Positions 35,200 to 43,912 of a stretch of DNA of 59,932 nucleotides are shown one piece after another; position 1 is the stretch's first letter; each line of letters opens with the position of its first letter. Origin of the DNA: Ferdinandcohnia sp036965165 (GTDB lineage Bacteria > Bacillota > Bacilli > Bacillales > Bacillaceae_L); NCBI RefSeq assembly GCF_036965165.1, contig NZ_JBALOX010000058.1, positions 1-59,932 of the forward strand, written 5' to 3'. Position numbers and translations under genes: made by a program. A model generated the notes under the pieces. That model was not told the DNA's origin. It searched no databases and was given only the letters and a program-made list of their open reading frames with translations.

Positions 35200-35339
35200 A
35201 TTGCTGCTTATTACTTGGCTAAAAGCGCCCTCTTAAAACTAGGTTGGAACCTCTTTTTTGATTTCTCCATGTTTGTCCATTACCGATTCTATATTATTTC
35301 ATAACATAAAGTAACTTTCATATGAAGGAGGTGTAAGGT

Positions 35340-35435
35340 ATGAGTGGCGGACATGGACATGGTATGAATTTCGCATTAATCGTGGTTCTATTTATCCTAC
35401 TAATCATTGTAGGAACATCTTTCATGGGTTACTAG
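35340..35435 (+). CDS. YjcZ family sporulation protein
   Basis: 31 residues: MSGGHGHGMNF then a single membrane segment ending GTSFMGY. This is the standard build of the tiny YjcZ/YtrI-like spore peptides (G/H-rich head, one helix). SD AAGGAGG. Expected to be made during sporulation. Confidence 0.85.
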   Translation: MSGGHGHGMNFALIVVLFILLIIVGTSFMGY

Positions 35436-35488
35436 TCAATGGGTTTTGAGCGTATCCACCGCGTCTCCCCATAATATCTCCTTTAAAG

Positions 35489-35526
35489 GCGTTTCAAAGG
35501 TACCGGCCTTTGAAACCCTTTTTTTC
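35489..35526 (+). terminator. Terminator of the yjcZ-like gene
   Basis: gtttcaaagg / cctttgaaac stem with seven T, abutting the convergent hydrolase gene. Confidence 0.85.
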
Positions 35527-36461
35527 TATAAGTACATATTTAGCCAATTTATAATATCTTTGAACACTTCCTCTTTGTTAAGTTCATTTAGAATTTCATG
35601 CCGGCTATTTTCATACAGTTGGACCGTTACATCCTTGATTCCTGTTTTTTTATACATATCTGCAGCTTGGAGAACGCCTTTTGAATAGTTCCCGACCGGA
35701 TCTTTATCCCCAGCCATGAAATACATTGGTAAGCCTTTAGGAATATTTTCATTAGAGCTATGAAGATTTACTTTTGCTACTCCACCAACGAGGTCATAGA
35801 AGAACCCTGCCGTGAAAACTCCACCACAAAGAGGGTCATGGATATACTTGTCTACTTCCTTGTCATCCCTTGAAAGCCAATCAAATTCAGTGCGATTTGG
35901 ACTGAATCCTTTATTGTAGCTACCGAACGTAAGCTTGTTCATAAGCGGACTTTTGGTTTTCTTTCCATTTCGTTTCATTTCAAACTTGGCAATTCCAATT
36001 CCAACTTTTCCAATGAAACCCGGGTCGCCTCCTGTTCCAGATAAAATGACACCAGCTAATTGATCACCATGTGTTTGTATGTATCTCCGTGATAAAAAGG
36101 ATCCCATGCTATGTCCGAATAGAAAAAACGGTATGTTTGGATGATCTTTATTAATTATGTCTGTTAATTGAAGCATATCTTTAACCACTTGTTCAAACCC
36201 ATTTTCCTCTGCAAAAAATCCCATTAGTTTTGAGTTCGTGCCTGTTTTCCCGTGGCCACGATGGTCATTTCCATAGACGATAAAACCTTCCTTTATCAAA
36301 GCTTTCGCAAATAAGTCATAGCGTTCAATATGCTCTGCCATCCCATGGGCAATTTGGACGATTCCCTTTGGTGTGGCTTGAGTTTCATCCTCCCACTTTT
36401 GACAAAATATAGTAACACCATCATCAGTCACAAACGTAAAATCTGAACAAGTCATCACCAT
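35526..36461 (-). CDS. Alpha/beta hydrolase, monoacylglycerol lipase / lysophospholipase type
   Basis: 311 residues. Oxyanion HGMAEH near 39-44, NDHRGHGKT near 65-73, nucleophile elbow GHSMG (Ser118), acid in AGDKDPVG and His in SRHEIL. Related to YtpA-like lysophospholipases acting on membrane lipids; the exact substrate is unknown. The start at 36461 has AAGGGGGG nearby; ATG at residue 3 is also possible. Confidence 0.85.
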   Translation of the reverse strand: MVMTCSDFTFVTDDGVTIFCQKWEDETQATPKGIVQIAHGMAEHIERYDLFAKALIKEGFIVYGNDHRGHGKTGTNSKLMGFFAEENGFEQVVKDMLQLTDIINKDHPNIPFFLFGHSMGSFLSRRYIQTHGDQLAGVILSGTGGDPGFIGKVGIGIAKFEMKRNGKKTKSPLMNKLTFGSYNKGFSPNRTEFDWLSRDDKEVDKYIHDPLCGGVFTAGFFYDLVGGVAKVNLHSSNENIPKGLPMYFMAGDKDPVGNYSKGVLQAADMYKKTGIKDVTVQLYENSRHEILNELNKEEVFKDIINWLNMYL

Positions 36462-36624
36462 AGCCCCCCTTTTTCGTCTATTATATTCAAAAAATGAGAT
36501 TATAGATATGGATTAAGTTGAAACCAAGCTATTTGTTTTTCAGGTATATCCCTTTCGTGTTTCCATTTTTTGTGCATATAATAAAGGTAGTATGTTAGAA
36601 AAATAGATGAGGGGAATTAACAAA

Positions 36625-37065
36625 ATGAGCTCTTTTATAGTGAAGGGTACATGGACTGGAAATAGAAATGGGGAGGGTACGATTACCACAGATGGTCTTC
36701 AAACAGCCGTCTCTGCTCCAAAACAACTGGACGGACCTGGAATTGGGGCAAACCCTGAGGAGTTATTAATTGCCGCCGCTACAAATTGCTATATGCTGAC
36801 CCTTTCTGCAATCCTGTCAAATCGTGATCTCGAATACACTCATCTAGAAGTGGTAACGGAAGGAACAGTTGGCAAAGACGGAAAGCGCTTAGTCTTTGAA
36901 AAAATTGTTCATAAACCAGTTATTTTTGTAAAACAAGCAGACGTTGAACTCCAAGAAAGATTGGTTCAACTTGCTCATCGTGCAGAAAAAGCATGCTTCA
37001 TCTCGCAAACGCTGAAAGGCAATGTCGAGGTTACGGTTGAACCTGTTGTGAATGTGGTTGGATAA
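36625..37065 (+). CDS. OsmC/Ohr family peroxiredoxin-like protein
   Basis: 146 residues with GTWTGNRNGEGTI and the redox Cys regions NPEELLIAAATNCYM (Cys near 57) and HRAEKACFISQTL (Cys near 122). It reduces organic hydroperoxides in relatives. The internal ATG 36625, 10 bases after GAGGGG, fits family length better than ATG 36607. Confidence 0.87.
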   Translation: MSSFIVKGTWTGNRNGEGTITTDGLQTAVSAPKQLDGPGIGANPEELLIAAATNCYMLTLSAILSNRDLEYTHLEVVTEGTVGKDGKRLVFEKIVHKPVIFVKQADVELQERLVQLAHRAEKACFISQTLKGNVEVTVEPVVNVVG

Positions 37066-37077
37066 TGTAAATTGTAC

Positions 37078-37157
37078 TAGTGGCAGTATCTTTTGGTTAG
37101 TGGGAGTATTTCTCAGATAGTGGTAGTATTTTTGAATTAGTGGTAGTACTTTTGTTT
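37078..37157 (+). repeat. Four imperfect 20-bp tandem repeats
   Basis: Units TAGTGGyAGTATTTTTgAaT start at 37078, 37098, 37118 and 37138, exact 20-bp period, between osmC and the panE-like gene. Confidence 0.75.
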
Positions 37158-37173
37158 TGATCGTATTGAATGG

Positions 37174-37205
37174 TGAAAAGGCAGTGCCCTCAAACACTGC
37201 CTTCC
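37174..37205 (-). terminator. Terminator of the panE-like gene
   Basis: aaggcagtg / cactgcctt stem, short T run on the minus strand. Confidence 0.75.
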
Positions 37206-37212
37206 TCTCAAA

Positions 37213-38130
37213 TTAACCTCTTTGCGCCTGGTAAACCTTTAAGTTTGAATAAATAACCTTTAGCAATGGCGTTTCGATGCCTTTTTCCTGGGCAATTTTA
37301 TATAAATAGCCTTGTAATTGATCAGCCTCAATATCCAAACCTTTTTCCATATCACGCTGCATTGAAGATTTCATTGCAGCAGTCATTTGATTCGTTGTTT
37401 TTAAATGCTTTTCCTCAATATCCTCATCGATTGGTGCACCAATCGAGCGCATTACTGAACCGATTTCTTTAAATAGGTTTAAAATGAGCTTTGGACCATT
37501 CTGTTCTTCACGAATTGGACCAATCGGTGATCTCATTAACGTCGTAATACCTGAAAATCCTGTGATGAACATATATTTATGCCATATTTCACGAATGATA
37601 TTATCGCTTAATTGAATATTTGTTTTTGTTCCAGACATAACATCCGCTAATTTTGTAATTCGTTCAGTTCTTTCCCCAGAAAACTCTCCAAACAAAGCTC
37701 GGTGATTAGGGCTTGTCTGAATGATTTTCCCTTCAGCATTCAAGGTAGACTCAATAAAACATAATCCACCAATAACATTTTCAGGATTAAACTTGGACTT
37801 TAGAACATCCACATGACTGTATCCATTTAATAGTGGGAGAAGCATTGTGTCCTCTTCTACATATGGTTCAATACTATGTAAGGCACCTTCAAGGTGATAT
37901 TGTTTTGTCGAAAGAATAATCACATCGAATGGACCAGCTTCTTCTCCCGACTTGATTGTCTTCGGTCTGAATGTCACATCTCCATGGATACTTTCTATTT
38001 GAAGTCCATATTCCTGTATTTGCTTTTGCCTTTTTTCGCGAACTAAGAAGGTTACGTCTTCCCCCTTTTCGAGTAGTCGCCCTCCAAAATAACCGCCAAT
38101 TGCACCTGCACCTACAACTAGGATTCTCAA
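37213..38130 (-). CDS. 2-dehydropantoate 2-reductase family protein
   Basis: 305 residues. NADP-binding VGAGAIGGYFGGRL at 5-18, catalytic Lys in NIIREIWHKYMF near 180, and the C-terminal helical domain with Glu in LQGYLY region. It reduces ketopantoate in pantothenate synthesis, though Bacillus genomes often have several paralogues, so the physiological role is not sure. No pan genes adjacent. Confidence 0.83.
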   Translation of the reverse strand: MRILVVGAGAIGGYFGGRLLEKGEDVTFLVREKRQKQIQEYGLQIESIHGDVTFRPKTIKSGEEAGPFDVIILSTKQYHLEGALHSIEPYVEEDTMLLPLLNGYSHVDVLKSKFNPENVIGGLCFIESTLNAEGKIIQTSPNHRALFGEFSGERTERITKLADVMSGTKTNIQLSDNIIREIWHKYMFITGFSGITTLMRSPIGPIREEQNGPKLILNLFKEIGSVMRSIGAPIDEDIEEKHLKTTNQMTAAMKSSMQRDMEKGLDIEADQLQGYLYKIAQEKGIETPLLKVIYSNLKVYQAQRG

Positions 38131-38172
38131 AGTCTTGCAACCCCTTTCACTACGAAACTATTAATAGTATAC

Positions 38173-38199
38173 CAAAAAAAGGTCAGCAGCGCTGACCTT
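38173..38199 (-). terminator. Terminator of the vanW gene
   Basis: aaggtcagc / gctgacctt stem followed by seven T on the minus strand. Confidence 0.88.
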
Positions 38200-39124
38200 A
38201 GTTTGATACATAATTTGCTGCGGAACGAATTTCCACTGTTATTGAACTAGCGTTTACAGTTGTTTTCAAAACAACTGGATATGGACGATTATTCGCAAAC
38301 TTAAAGTCCAAATATGGATAAGCAACTGTTGCATCATGCCCTAGTGGAACATAGCCAACAGGCTTTGAATGGTGGTGTAGTTGAATGATTTCAAGACCTG
38401 CTTTTTCAACTGCGTTATAAAGAGTAGTTGAGGTTTGGCATATTCCTCCCCCATAGCCTGGGACAAATTCCTTGTTTACAATAACTGTTGATAGCGCATA
38501 TCCATTTTCCTTTGATGCATTTCCAACCACATTGTTAAAAGAAAAACGATCGCCAGGTCCTAACACTACATCGTTTACCTCACTTGCCGACTTTCCAATA
38601 TTGAAGTTTCTTCCAGTTGCAGATGGATTGAAATAGGTTGTAAAGCTTCCAAGGACAACATCATTAATGCCTTGAACCTGATCCTGTGTAACATTTGGAT
38701 TAGTTTCCTCAATCGGAAGTACGACTTCTTTATTAAAAACGAAATCATCTAGTATTCTAGTAACTAGCTCATCTTCTTTTAAAATCATTTGGCTTTCCCC
38801 AGCCTGCAAATCCCCATTAGCACTAAGTTTTGCTGGTTTCATAGGGCGATCAATCGAGGCAGCTAAATCACTTGCTATTTGCGCTGCTTTCGCTTTTAAT
38901 TCTTCTTCAGTTTGGAACTCATCCCTGTTCAGAACTTCGACGACACTATTATCACGAGGATCGATGATGGAAACTTCACGTGTATCGATGGCTTCCTTTG
39001 TTTCAATCGTTTCAACAGGTGCAACATTATGAAGTTCCACACTCACAGGTTCTTTCTTCTCGATAAGCGTGCACCCACTCATCAATAAAACACCTAATAA
39101 TAATGGCAATGTTGTTTTCTTCAA
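38198..39124 (-). CDS. VanW family lipoprotein
   Basis: 308 residues. Lipoprotein signal with lipobox LLMSGC. The VanW domain lies about residues 160-285, with FSFNNVVGNASKENGY, GGGICQTSTTLYNA and the HHHSKPVGYVPLG stretch. It is a surface protein probably linked to cell wall metabolism; the biochemical role is not established. TTG 39124 behind GGGAGAGAG was preferred to ATG 39139, which has no SD. Confidence 0.82.
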   Translation of the reverse strand: MKKTTLPLLLGVLLMSGCTLIEKKEPVSVELHNVAPVETIETKEAIDTREVSIIDPRDNSVVEVLNRDEFQTEEELKAKAAQIASDLAASIDRPMKPAKLSANGDLQAGESQMILKEDELVTRILDDFVFNKEVVLPIEETNPNVTQDQVQGINDVVLGSFTTYFNPSATGRNFNIGKSASEVNDVVLGPGDRFSFNNVVGNASKENGYALSTVIVNKEFVPGYGGGICQTSTTLYNAVEKAGLEIIQLHHHSKPVGYVPLGHDATVAYPYLDFKFANNRPYPVVLKTTVNASSITVEIRSAANYVSN

Positions 39125-39170
39125 ATTACTCTCTCCCATAGTTTAATTTGTGGACATTGTTACAATTAAT

Positions 39171-39318
39171 CAAATTCGCCACGGCGTATTTGCGCCCGAT
39201 TTTTTTAGGCCCACACGAGGTGGGTCACAAAGAGGTTGCCACAGGACGTGGCCTTTTTAGTCTTTGATCCTTTGCTCGAAAAACTTCCTTTGAAAAATCG
39301 TGGCATCCGCCAGAGGCT
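39171..39318 (+). repeat. Dispersed repeat, family A copy 3 (full length)
   Basis: Runs from caaattcgc...gcgtatttg to TGGCATCCGCCAGAGGCT and includes the GCCACAGGACGTGGC hairpin. It is not followed by an E element. Confidence 0.75.
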
Positions 39319-39319
39319 A

Positions 39320-39362
39320 TAACATATGTAACAGAAGTCAGGGATTTCTGTTGCATATGTTA
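39320..39362. repeat. 17-bp inverted repeat hairpin after A3
   Basis: taacatatgtaacagaa pairs with ttctgttgcatatgtta except one G.U-type position, loop 9. The remaining 39363-39640 holds no gene I can support, only another weak inverted repeat (aacttaca/tgtaagtt, 39380-39434). Confidence 0.6.
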
Positions 39363-39640
39363 CAATTGGTTAACAAAGTAACTTACATAGGAATTTTATT
39401 AACGAAAAACGAATATATTCCTATTTGCTGTAAGTTCTTTAATTGCCTTCTCATACATGGGAAATAGACTAAGATGATTGGAGAATAGAAGCAGTATATG
39501 TAGTGAACGTAGAAGTTTTACAAGAGAAGTAGATAACCTTTTTCACATCATTAGACGTTGGATAGCTTGTATTTGTTACTAACTTTTGTAAAATATTTGT
39601 CATAATTTTATTATATATTCTTTATAAAGAACAAATCAAC

Positions 39641-39682
39641 AAAAAAATCTACAATCGAGGAATTAGATTGCAGATTTTTTCT
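39641..39682 (-). terminator. Terminator of proC
   Basis: Stem aaaaaatct-caatc / gattg-agatttttt with T run on the minus strand. Confidence 0.85.
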
Positions 39683-39692
39683 GGATAATCCA

Positions 39693-40502
39693 TTATTTTT
39701 GAGAAAGTTGTTTTGATTTTTCAGTACAGCTTTCCATAGCTGCGATAACGCTCGCTCGGAAGCCTTGTTTTTCAAGGGTAGCAACTGCTTGGATGGTTGA
39801 GCCCCCCGGGGTGCAGACATCATCTTTTAGTTCGCCCGGGTGTTTTTCGGTTTCTAAGACCATTTTTGCTGCACCTAATAGAGCTTGTGCGGCAAGCTTG
39901 TACGCCTGTTTTCTAGGAATCCCTTGCATTACAGCACCATCGGCTAATGCCTCAATAAATAAATAGGCATATGCCGGGGACGAACCACTTACTGCAGGAA
40001 TAGCATCCATAAGTTGTTCATCGAGGAGCTCTACCTTTCCAAATCCTTCAAACAGTTGGACAATTTCAGATAAATCTTCAGAAGTCACATAAGAGTTAAC
40101 GCAAAGTGCGCTCATGCCTTCGCCGACTAATGAAGGCGTGTTTGGCATTGAGCGTACTGCCTTCAAAGGTCTTTTAAATTGTTGTTCGATAAAATCAAGA
40201 GTAATCCCAGCTGCGATTGTAATAATAATGGTTTGATCTTTCACAACCTCTTTAACCTCGTTGATTACTTCTGCATAAAAATCAGGTTGAACAGCTAAAA
40301 ACAAAAAATCCGCATTTTCTGCAACCTCTTTATTTTGCTGTGTTGTTCTAATTCCATAAGTTTTTTCCACGAATTGAAGAGTTTCCTCTGTTTTTGCACT
40401 CGCGATCACTTGCTGTGCAGTTACGACATTGGAATCAATCATCCCGCGAATCATCGCTTGAGCCATTTTTCCAGACCCAATAAAACCAATATTTCTGTCC
40501 AT
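39693..40502 (-). CDS. proC: Pyrroline-5-carboxylate reductase
   Basis: 269 residues. Last step of proline synthesis with NAD(P)H. NADP loop IGFIGSGKMAQAMIRG near residue 5, VRSMPNTP near 115, and the C-terminal signature GSSPAYAYLFIEALADG near 170 with PGGSTI near 230. ATG 40502 follows GAGGAGG. Single gene with its own terminator. Bacillus has several paralogues (ProG, ProH, ProI). Confidence 0.93.
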   Translation of the reverse strand: MDRNIGFIGSGKMAQAMIRGMIDSNVVTAQQVIASAKTEETLQFVEKTYGIRTTQQNKEVAENADFLFLAVQPDFYAEVINEVKEVVKDQTIIITIAAGITLDFIEQQFKRPLKAVRSMPNTPSLVGEGMSALCVNSYVTSEDLSEIVQLFEGFGKVELLDEQLMDAIPAVSGSSPAYAYLFIEALADGAVMQGIPRKQAYKLAAQALLGAAKMVLETEKHPGELKDDVCTPGGSTIQAVATLEKQGFRASVIAAMESCTEKSKQLSQK

Positions 40503-40619
40503 ATTGAACCTCCTCAACCTTTTATTATAAAGAAGTTACTTTTAAAAAGCGAAACCTTAACAGTCCATACATATTATTTTAAGGTACGGACAAACTAATC
40601 CAAAAAAGAGGTGAATACA

Positions 40620-40757
40620 ATGCGTCGTTTTGAAAGACTTCTTGACACCGTGTTTGGGTATACAGGCTGGCATGACCTTACAAATACAATAAATCATGGT
40701 GAGCAAGAACTGGGGTCTTTATATGAAGAGGAAAATGATGACGATCCGGTCAGCTAA
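40620..40757 (+). CDS. Small uncharacterised protein, 45 residues
   Basis: MRRFERLLDTVFGYTGW..., amphipathic basic head and acidic tail (YEEENDDDPVS). SD AAGAGGTG 7 bases before the ATG. Codon use looks normal. No family recognised. Confidence 0.6.
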   Translation: MRRFERLLDTVFGYTGWHDLTNTINHGEQELGSLYEEENDDDPVS

Positions 40758-40794
40758 TAAGGGAGGGGCTTTCCGCTGATGGATGCCCCTTGTT

Positions 40795-41352
40795 TCATGT
40801 ACGATTATAACAATTACAGCTCATTATATGGTCATTGACCATCCCTGTTGCTTGCATAAATGCGTAGCATATCGTTGAGCCCACAAATTTAAACCCGCGC
40901 TTCTTTAAATCTTTGCTTAACCGGTCACTAATTTCTGTAGTCGCCGGTACTTCGTCTAATGTACGAAAATGATTTTTGATTGGTTTTCCATCTACAAAGG
41001 ACCATATATATGTATGAAAGCTTCCAAATTCCTCTACCACATTAAAAAACACCTTTGCATTTGTAACAACAGCATTTATTTTTAGCCGGTTACGGACGAT
41101 GCCTTCATTCGTAAGAAGTTCCTCAATTTTCTTTTCATCATATCCGATAATTTTTGCCGGATCGAAGTTGTCAAAGGCCTTGCGGTAATTTTCTCTCTTT
41201 TTTAATATGGTGTACCAGCTAAGCCCAGCCTGCGCCCCTTCTAAATTTAAATATTCAAAGAGGAGGCGATCATCGTATACGGGGACACCCCATTCATCAT
41301 CATGGTAATTGATATATAACGGATCCTCATTCACCCAGCCACATCTATTCAA
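40795..41352 (-). CDS. tag: DNA-3-methyladenine glycosylase I
   Basis: 185 residues. Removes 3-methyladenine from alkylated DNA. The zinc ligands Cys4, His17, His175 and Cys179 are all at the positions of E. coli Tag, and Glu38 (LEGAQAGLSW) is the catalytic residue. It follows helD on the same strand after a 51-base gap that holds a palindrome. Confidence 0.95.
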   Translation of the reverse strand: MNRCGWVNEDPLYINYHDDEWGVPVYDDRLLFEYLNLEGAQAGLSWYTILKKRENYRKAFDNFDPAKIIGYDEKKIEELLTNEGIVRNRLKINAVVTNAKVFFNVVEEFGSFHTYIWSFVDGKPIKNHFRTLDEVPATTEISDRLSKDLKKRGFKFVGSTICYAFMQATGMVNDHIMSCNCYNRT

Positions 41353-41370
41353 AACTCTCCCACCTTATTA

Positions 41371-41398
41371 TGAAAATTGAGTCAGCATATGCTGACTC
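41371..41398 (-). terminator. Palindrome between helD and tag
   Basis: Perfect 20-bp palindrome gagtcagcat/atgctgactc (41379-41398), then AATTTTCAT on the minus strand; a weak terminator or operator. Confidence 0.45.
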
Positions 41399-41403
41399 GG
41401 TTC

Positions 41404-43728
41404 TTACATTTCAAGATATTTATCCTTATCAATTCCATTAAAGAAAAAGCTTCTTTGCCCAATCGAAAAAAGCTGCAATTCATGCATGGCACGTGTACAA
41501 GCTGTATAAAAAAGCTTTCTTTCATACTCTCCTCCATACACTTTATTAGAGGCGTTATAAATAATAACAGCATCAAACTCGATTCCTTTTGCTAAATATG
41601 TTGGCAAAACAAGTATCCCTTTATCAAAATGATAGGTCTCCTGATTCATTAGACGAACAGGTATTTCATTTTTCAACGCACCGAAAGCTTCCTTGCTCTC
41701 TGCTTCGGTTTTGCAAATCACTGCAATTGTTTCATGTCCCTTTTCTTGAAGAGCCTTTATTTTTGTTAGAATTTCTTCGTGAAGTACTTCTTTTGTCTCC
41801 ACTTCTTTGAATAGAGGAAGTGCTCCAGAACGGTTAAAGGCTTGAATTTCATTACCACCAGCCACAATTCCTTTCGAAAACTCAACAATCTCCTTTGTTG
41901 AACGATAGCTTTTCTTCAATTGAATGACTTCCGTTTTATCTTCCTCATGAATCTCAGGTGATAATAATGTTGGTGCATTCATGGAATGTGCATAGATTGC
42001 TTGATTGTAGTCCCCTAGTATGGTCATACGACAAGTTGGAAATAATTGCTTCAAATATTCAAATTGGAATGGTGAATAATCCTGAGCTTCATCGATGAAC
42101 AAATGCCGAATACTTGTATTTGATTTTTTTCCTTCGATTAAATCTTGTAAATAAAGAAATGGAGTGGCGTCCTCATATTTCAAGTGATTTTGTTCCAAAT
42201 TTTTAATTGTAAATAAACAGATTTGACTCCAATTTTCCGTTACCTTTTGGTCTTTCGTATGTGAAAATAATTGTTTATAGCTTCCTTTAATATCCAGATA
42301 TTCGAGCCTTTTAATAGCAGCTTTTATTGGTTTAAAATGCTTCCTAACAATTTCCTTAACAATTAGTTTTTCCTCACGTTCATAATCATTAAAGGTATCC
42401 TCAGAGAACTCCTGCTTTTTCTGTAATTGTTTAAAGATTTCAAGATGGTCTTCCTTATCCATCAGCTCGGCTTCCTGTAGAACCCAATCTTTTTTACGTT
42501 CTTTTCGCTCAAATTTGATAACTTCTTTCATCAACCACTCTGTTACTTTCGTAAGTCGATTTGGAATCGAAATAGTCGGATCCAATGAGTAGAAATACTC
42601 CCCGATCGATTCCTTCGAAATTATTTTTTTCTTCTTAAATTGAATGTTTTTAAAAGGAAGACCTTGTTTTCCAAGTTCTTTTACATAAGAATTAATGAGT
42701 TCCTTGAAACCTAGGTCCGCTTTGTAGTGAATCGCCTGAAGCCTTACATCATAATCAGCTTGATCCATCTCAGTTAATAAATACTCCATTTGTGAAAACG
42801 GATCCTCTACCTCAAAAAGACCACCTAATCGATGCTCGACATATTCCTGAAAGGTCGATTGTTGCATATTATCTTCCCCGAGCTCTGGAAGAACGGTAGC
42901 AACATAACTATTAAAAAGGGGATTCGGTGAAAATAGCATAATATTATTTGAGCTAAGCTGTTCACGATAACGATATAGTAAATAAGCAACACGCTGTAAG
43001 GCAGCAGACGTCTTACCCGAACCAGCTACACCCTGCACAATTAAATAACGACTTTTTTCATTTCGAATGATTTTATTCTGCTCAAGTTGAATAGTTGCAA
43101 CAATGCTCTTCATTTGTGTGTTGGCATTATTACCAAGTACCTCTTGTAGCATTTCGTCCCCGATCGTAACCCCTGTATCAAACATGTTTTTTAACTTGCC
43201 ATTTTTTATGATGAATTGGCGTTTTAATGTCATTTCCCCTTCGATCGTTTCATAATGAGTTTCATACTTCGCCTGACCCGGATAGTAATCATAGTACATA
43301 CTTGAGATTGGTGCTCTCCAATCAAAAATTAAAAAATTGTCCTCGTTTTTATCTAATAACGATGCGATTCCAATGTAAATCTTTTCTTCACTTGTCTCTT
43401 CATTTTCAACAAAATCAAAACGACCAAAATATGGTGATTCCTTTAGCCTTTCAAGAATTTTTATCTGTTTATGAATTTGCCGATGATTTCTTTCACGTTC
43501 ACCTAATAATTCGGACTGCTGTTTGATACTTTGAAATGTTTCAATGACATCATCAGGTTCATCGAGATTGACAGTGACATCTTCCCAAAACGTTTTTCGA
43601 AGGTCGACAAGTTCACTTTTTGCGTTTCCCACCTTCGATTCGATGGCTGCTTTCTTACTTTCGATGACCTTCAACACATCTTCAAGTCTGTCTTGTTCCA
43701 GAACCCAGTCTGCATTTTGCTTCTCCAT
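41404..43728 (-). CDS. helD: RNA polymerase recycling helicase-like protein HelD
   Basis: 774 residues, equal to B. subtilis HelD. An SF1/UvrD-type ATPase that binds stalled RNA polymerase and frees it from nucleic acid. The N-terminal coiled-coil arm is at about 1-70, Walker A VAGSGKTSAALQR near 225, the Walker B box FIDEAQDYSPFQ near 530 and C-terminal motifs near 700. ATG 43728 follows GAGGAG; three codons upstream is another ATG. Confidence 0.92.
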   Translation of the reverse strand: MEKQNADWVLEQDRLEDVLKVIESKKAAIESKVGNAKSELVDLRKTFWEDVTVNLDEPDDVIETFQSIKQQSELLGERERNHRQIHKQIKILERLKESPYFGRFDFVENEETSEEKIYIGIASLLDKNEDNFLIFDWRAPISSMYYDYYPGQAKYETHYETIEGEMTLKRQFIIKNGKLKNMFDTGVTIGDEMLQEVLGNNANTQMKSIVATIQLEQNKIIRNEKSRYLIVQGVAGSGKTSAALQRVAYLLYRYREQLSSNNIMLFSPNPLFNSYVATVLPELGEDNMQQSTFQEYVEHRLGGLFEVEDPFSQMEYLLTEMDQADYDVRLQAIHYKADLGFKELINSYVKELGKQGLPFKNIQFKKKKIISKESIGEYFYSLDPTISIPNRLTKVTEWLMKEVIKFERKERKKDWVLQEAELMDKEDHLEIFKQLQKKQEFSEDTFNDYEREEKLIVKEIVRKHFKPIKAAIKRLEYLDIKGSYKQLFSHTKDQKVTENWSQICLFTIKNLEQNHLKYEDATPFLYLQDLIEGKKSNTSIRHLFIDEAQDYSPFQFEYLKQLFPTCRMTILGDYNQAIYAHSMNAPTLLSPEIHEEDKTEVIQLKKSYRSTKEIVEFSKGIVAGGNEIQAFNRSGALPLFKEVETKEVLHEEILTKIKALQEKGHETIAVICKTEAESKEAFGALKNEIPVRLMNQETYHFDKGILVLPTYLAKGIEFDAVIIYNASNKVYGGEYERKLFYTACTRAMHELQLFSIGQRSFFFNGIDKDKYLEM

Positions 43729-43783
43729 GAACACCACTCCTCGTTTACGTGAACTTCTGTCTTTAAGCTTTAAATGATATTTG

Positions 43784-43812
43784 TTGACATGCGTAATATA
43801 TTGTTATATAAT
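43784..43812 (+). promoter_or_regulatory. Consensus sigma-A promoter with no gene behind it
   Basis: TTGACA (43784-43789), exactly 17 bases, TATAAT (43807-43812). Transcription to the right would reach the terminator at 43855-43900 after some 35 bases, giving an RNA of about 80 nt. A weaker minus-strand promoter for helD (TTCAAT-17-TATAAC) overlaps. Confidence 0.6.
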
Positions 43813-43854
43813 TATAATAGGGTATATTGAACGCATTTATTTACAAAGTCTAAA

Positions 43855-43900
43855 AAAAAGACAGAACAATGACATCATACCATGTTGTTCTGTCTTTTTC
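43855..43900. terminator. Strong bidirectional terminator
   Basis: 15-bp perfect stem aaaaagacagaacaa / ttgttctgtcttttt. It ends the epimerase gene on the minus strand and the short plus-strand transcript. Confidence 0.88.
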
Positions 43901-43912
43901 AATGTATTTTAG

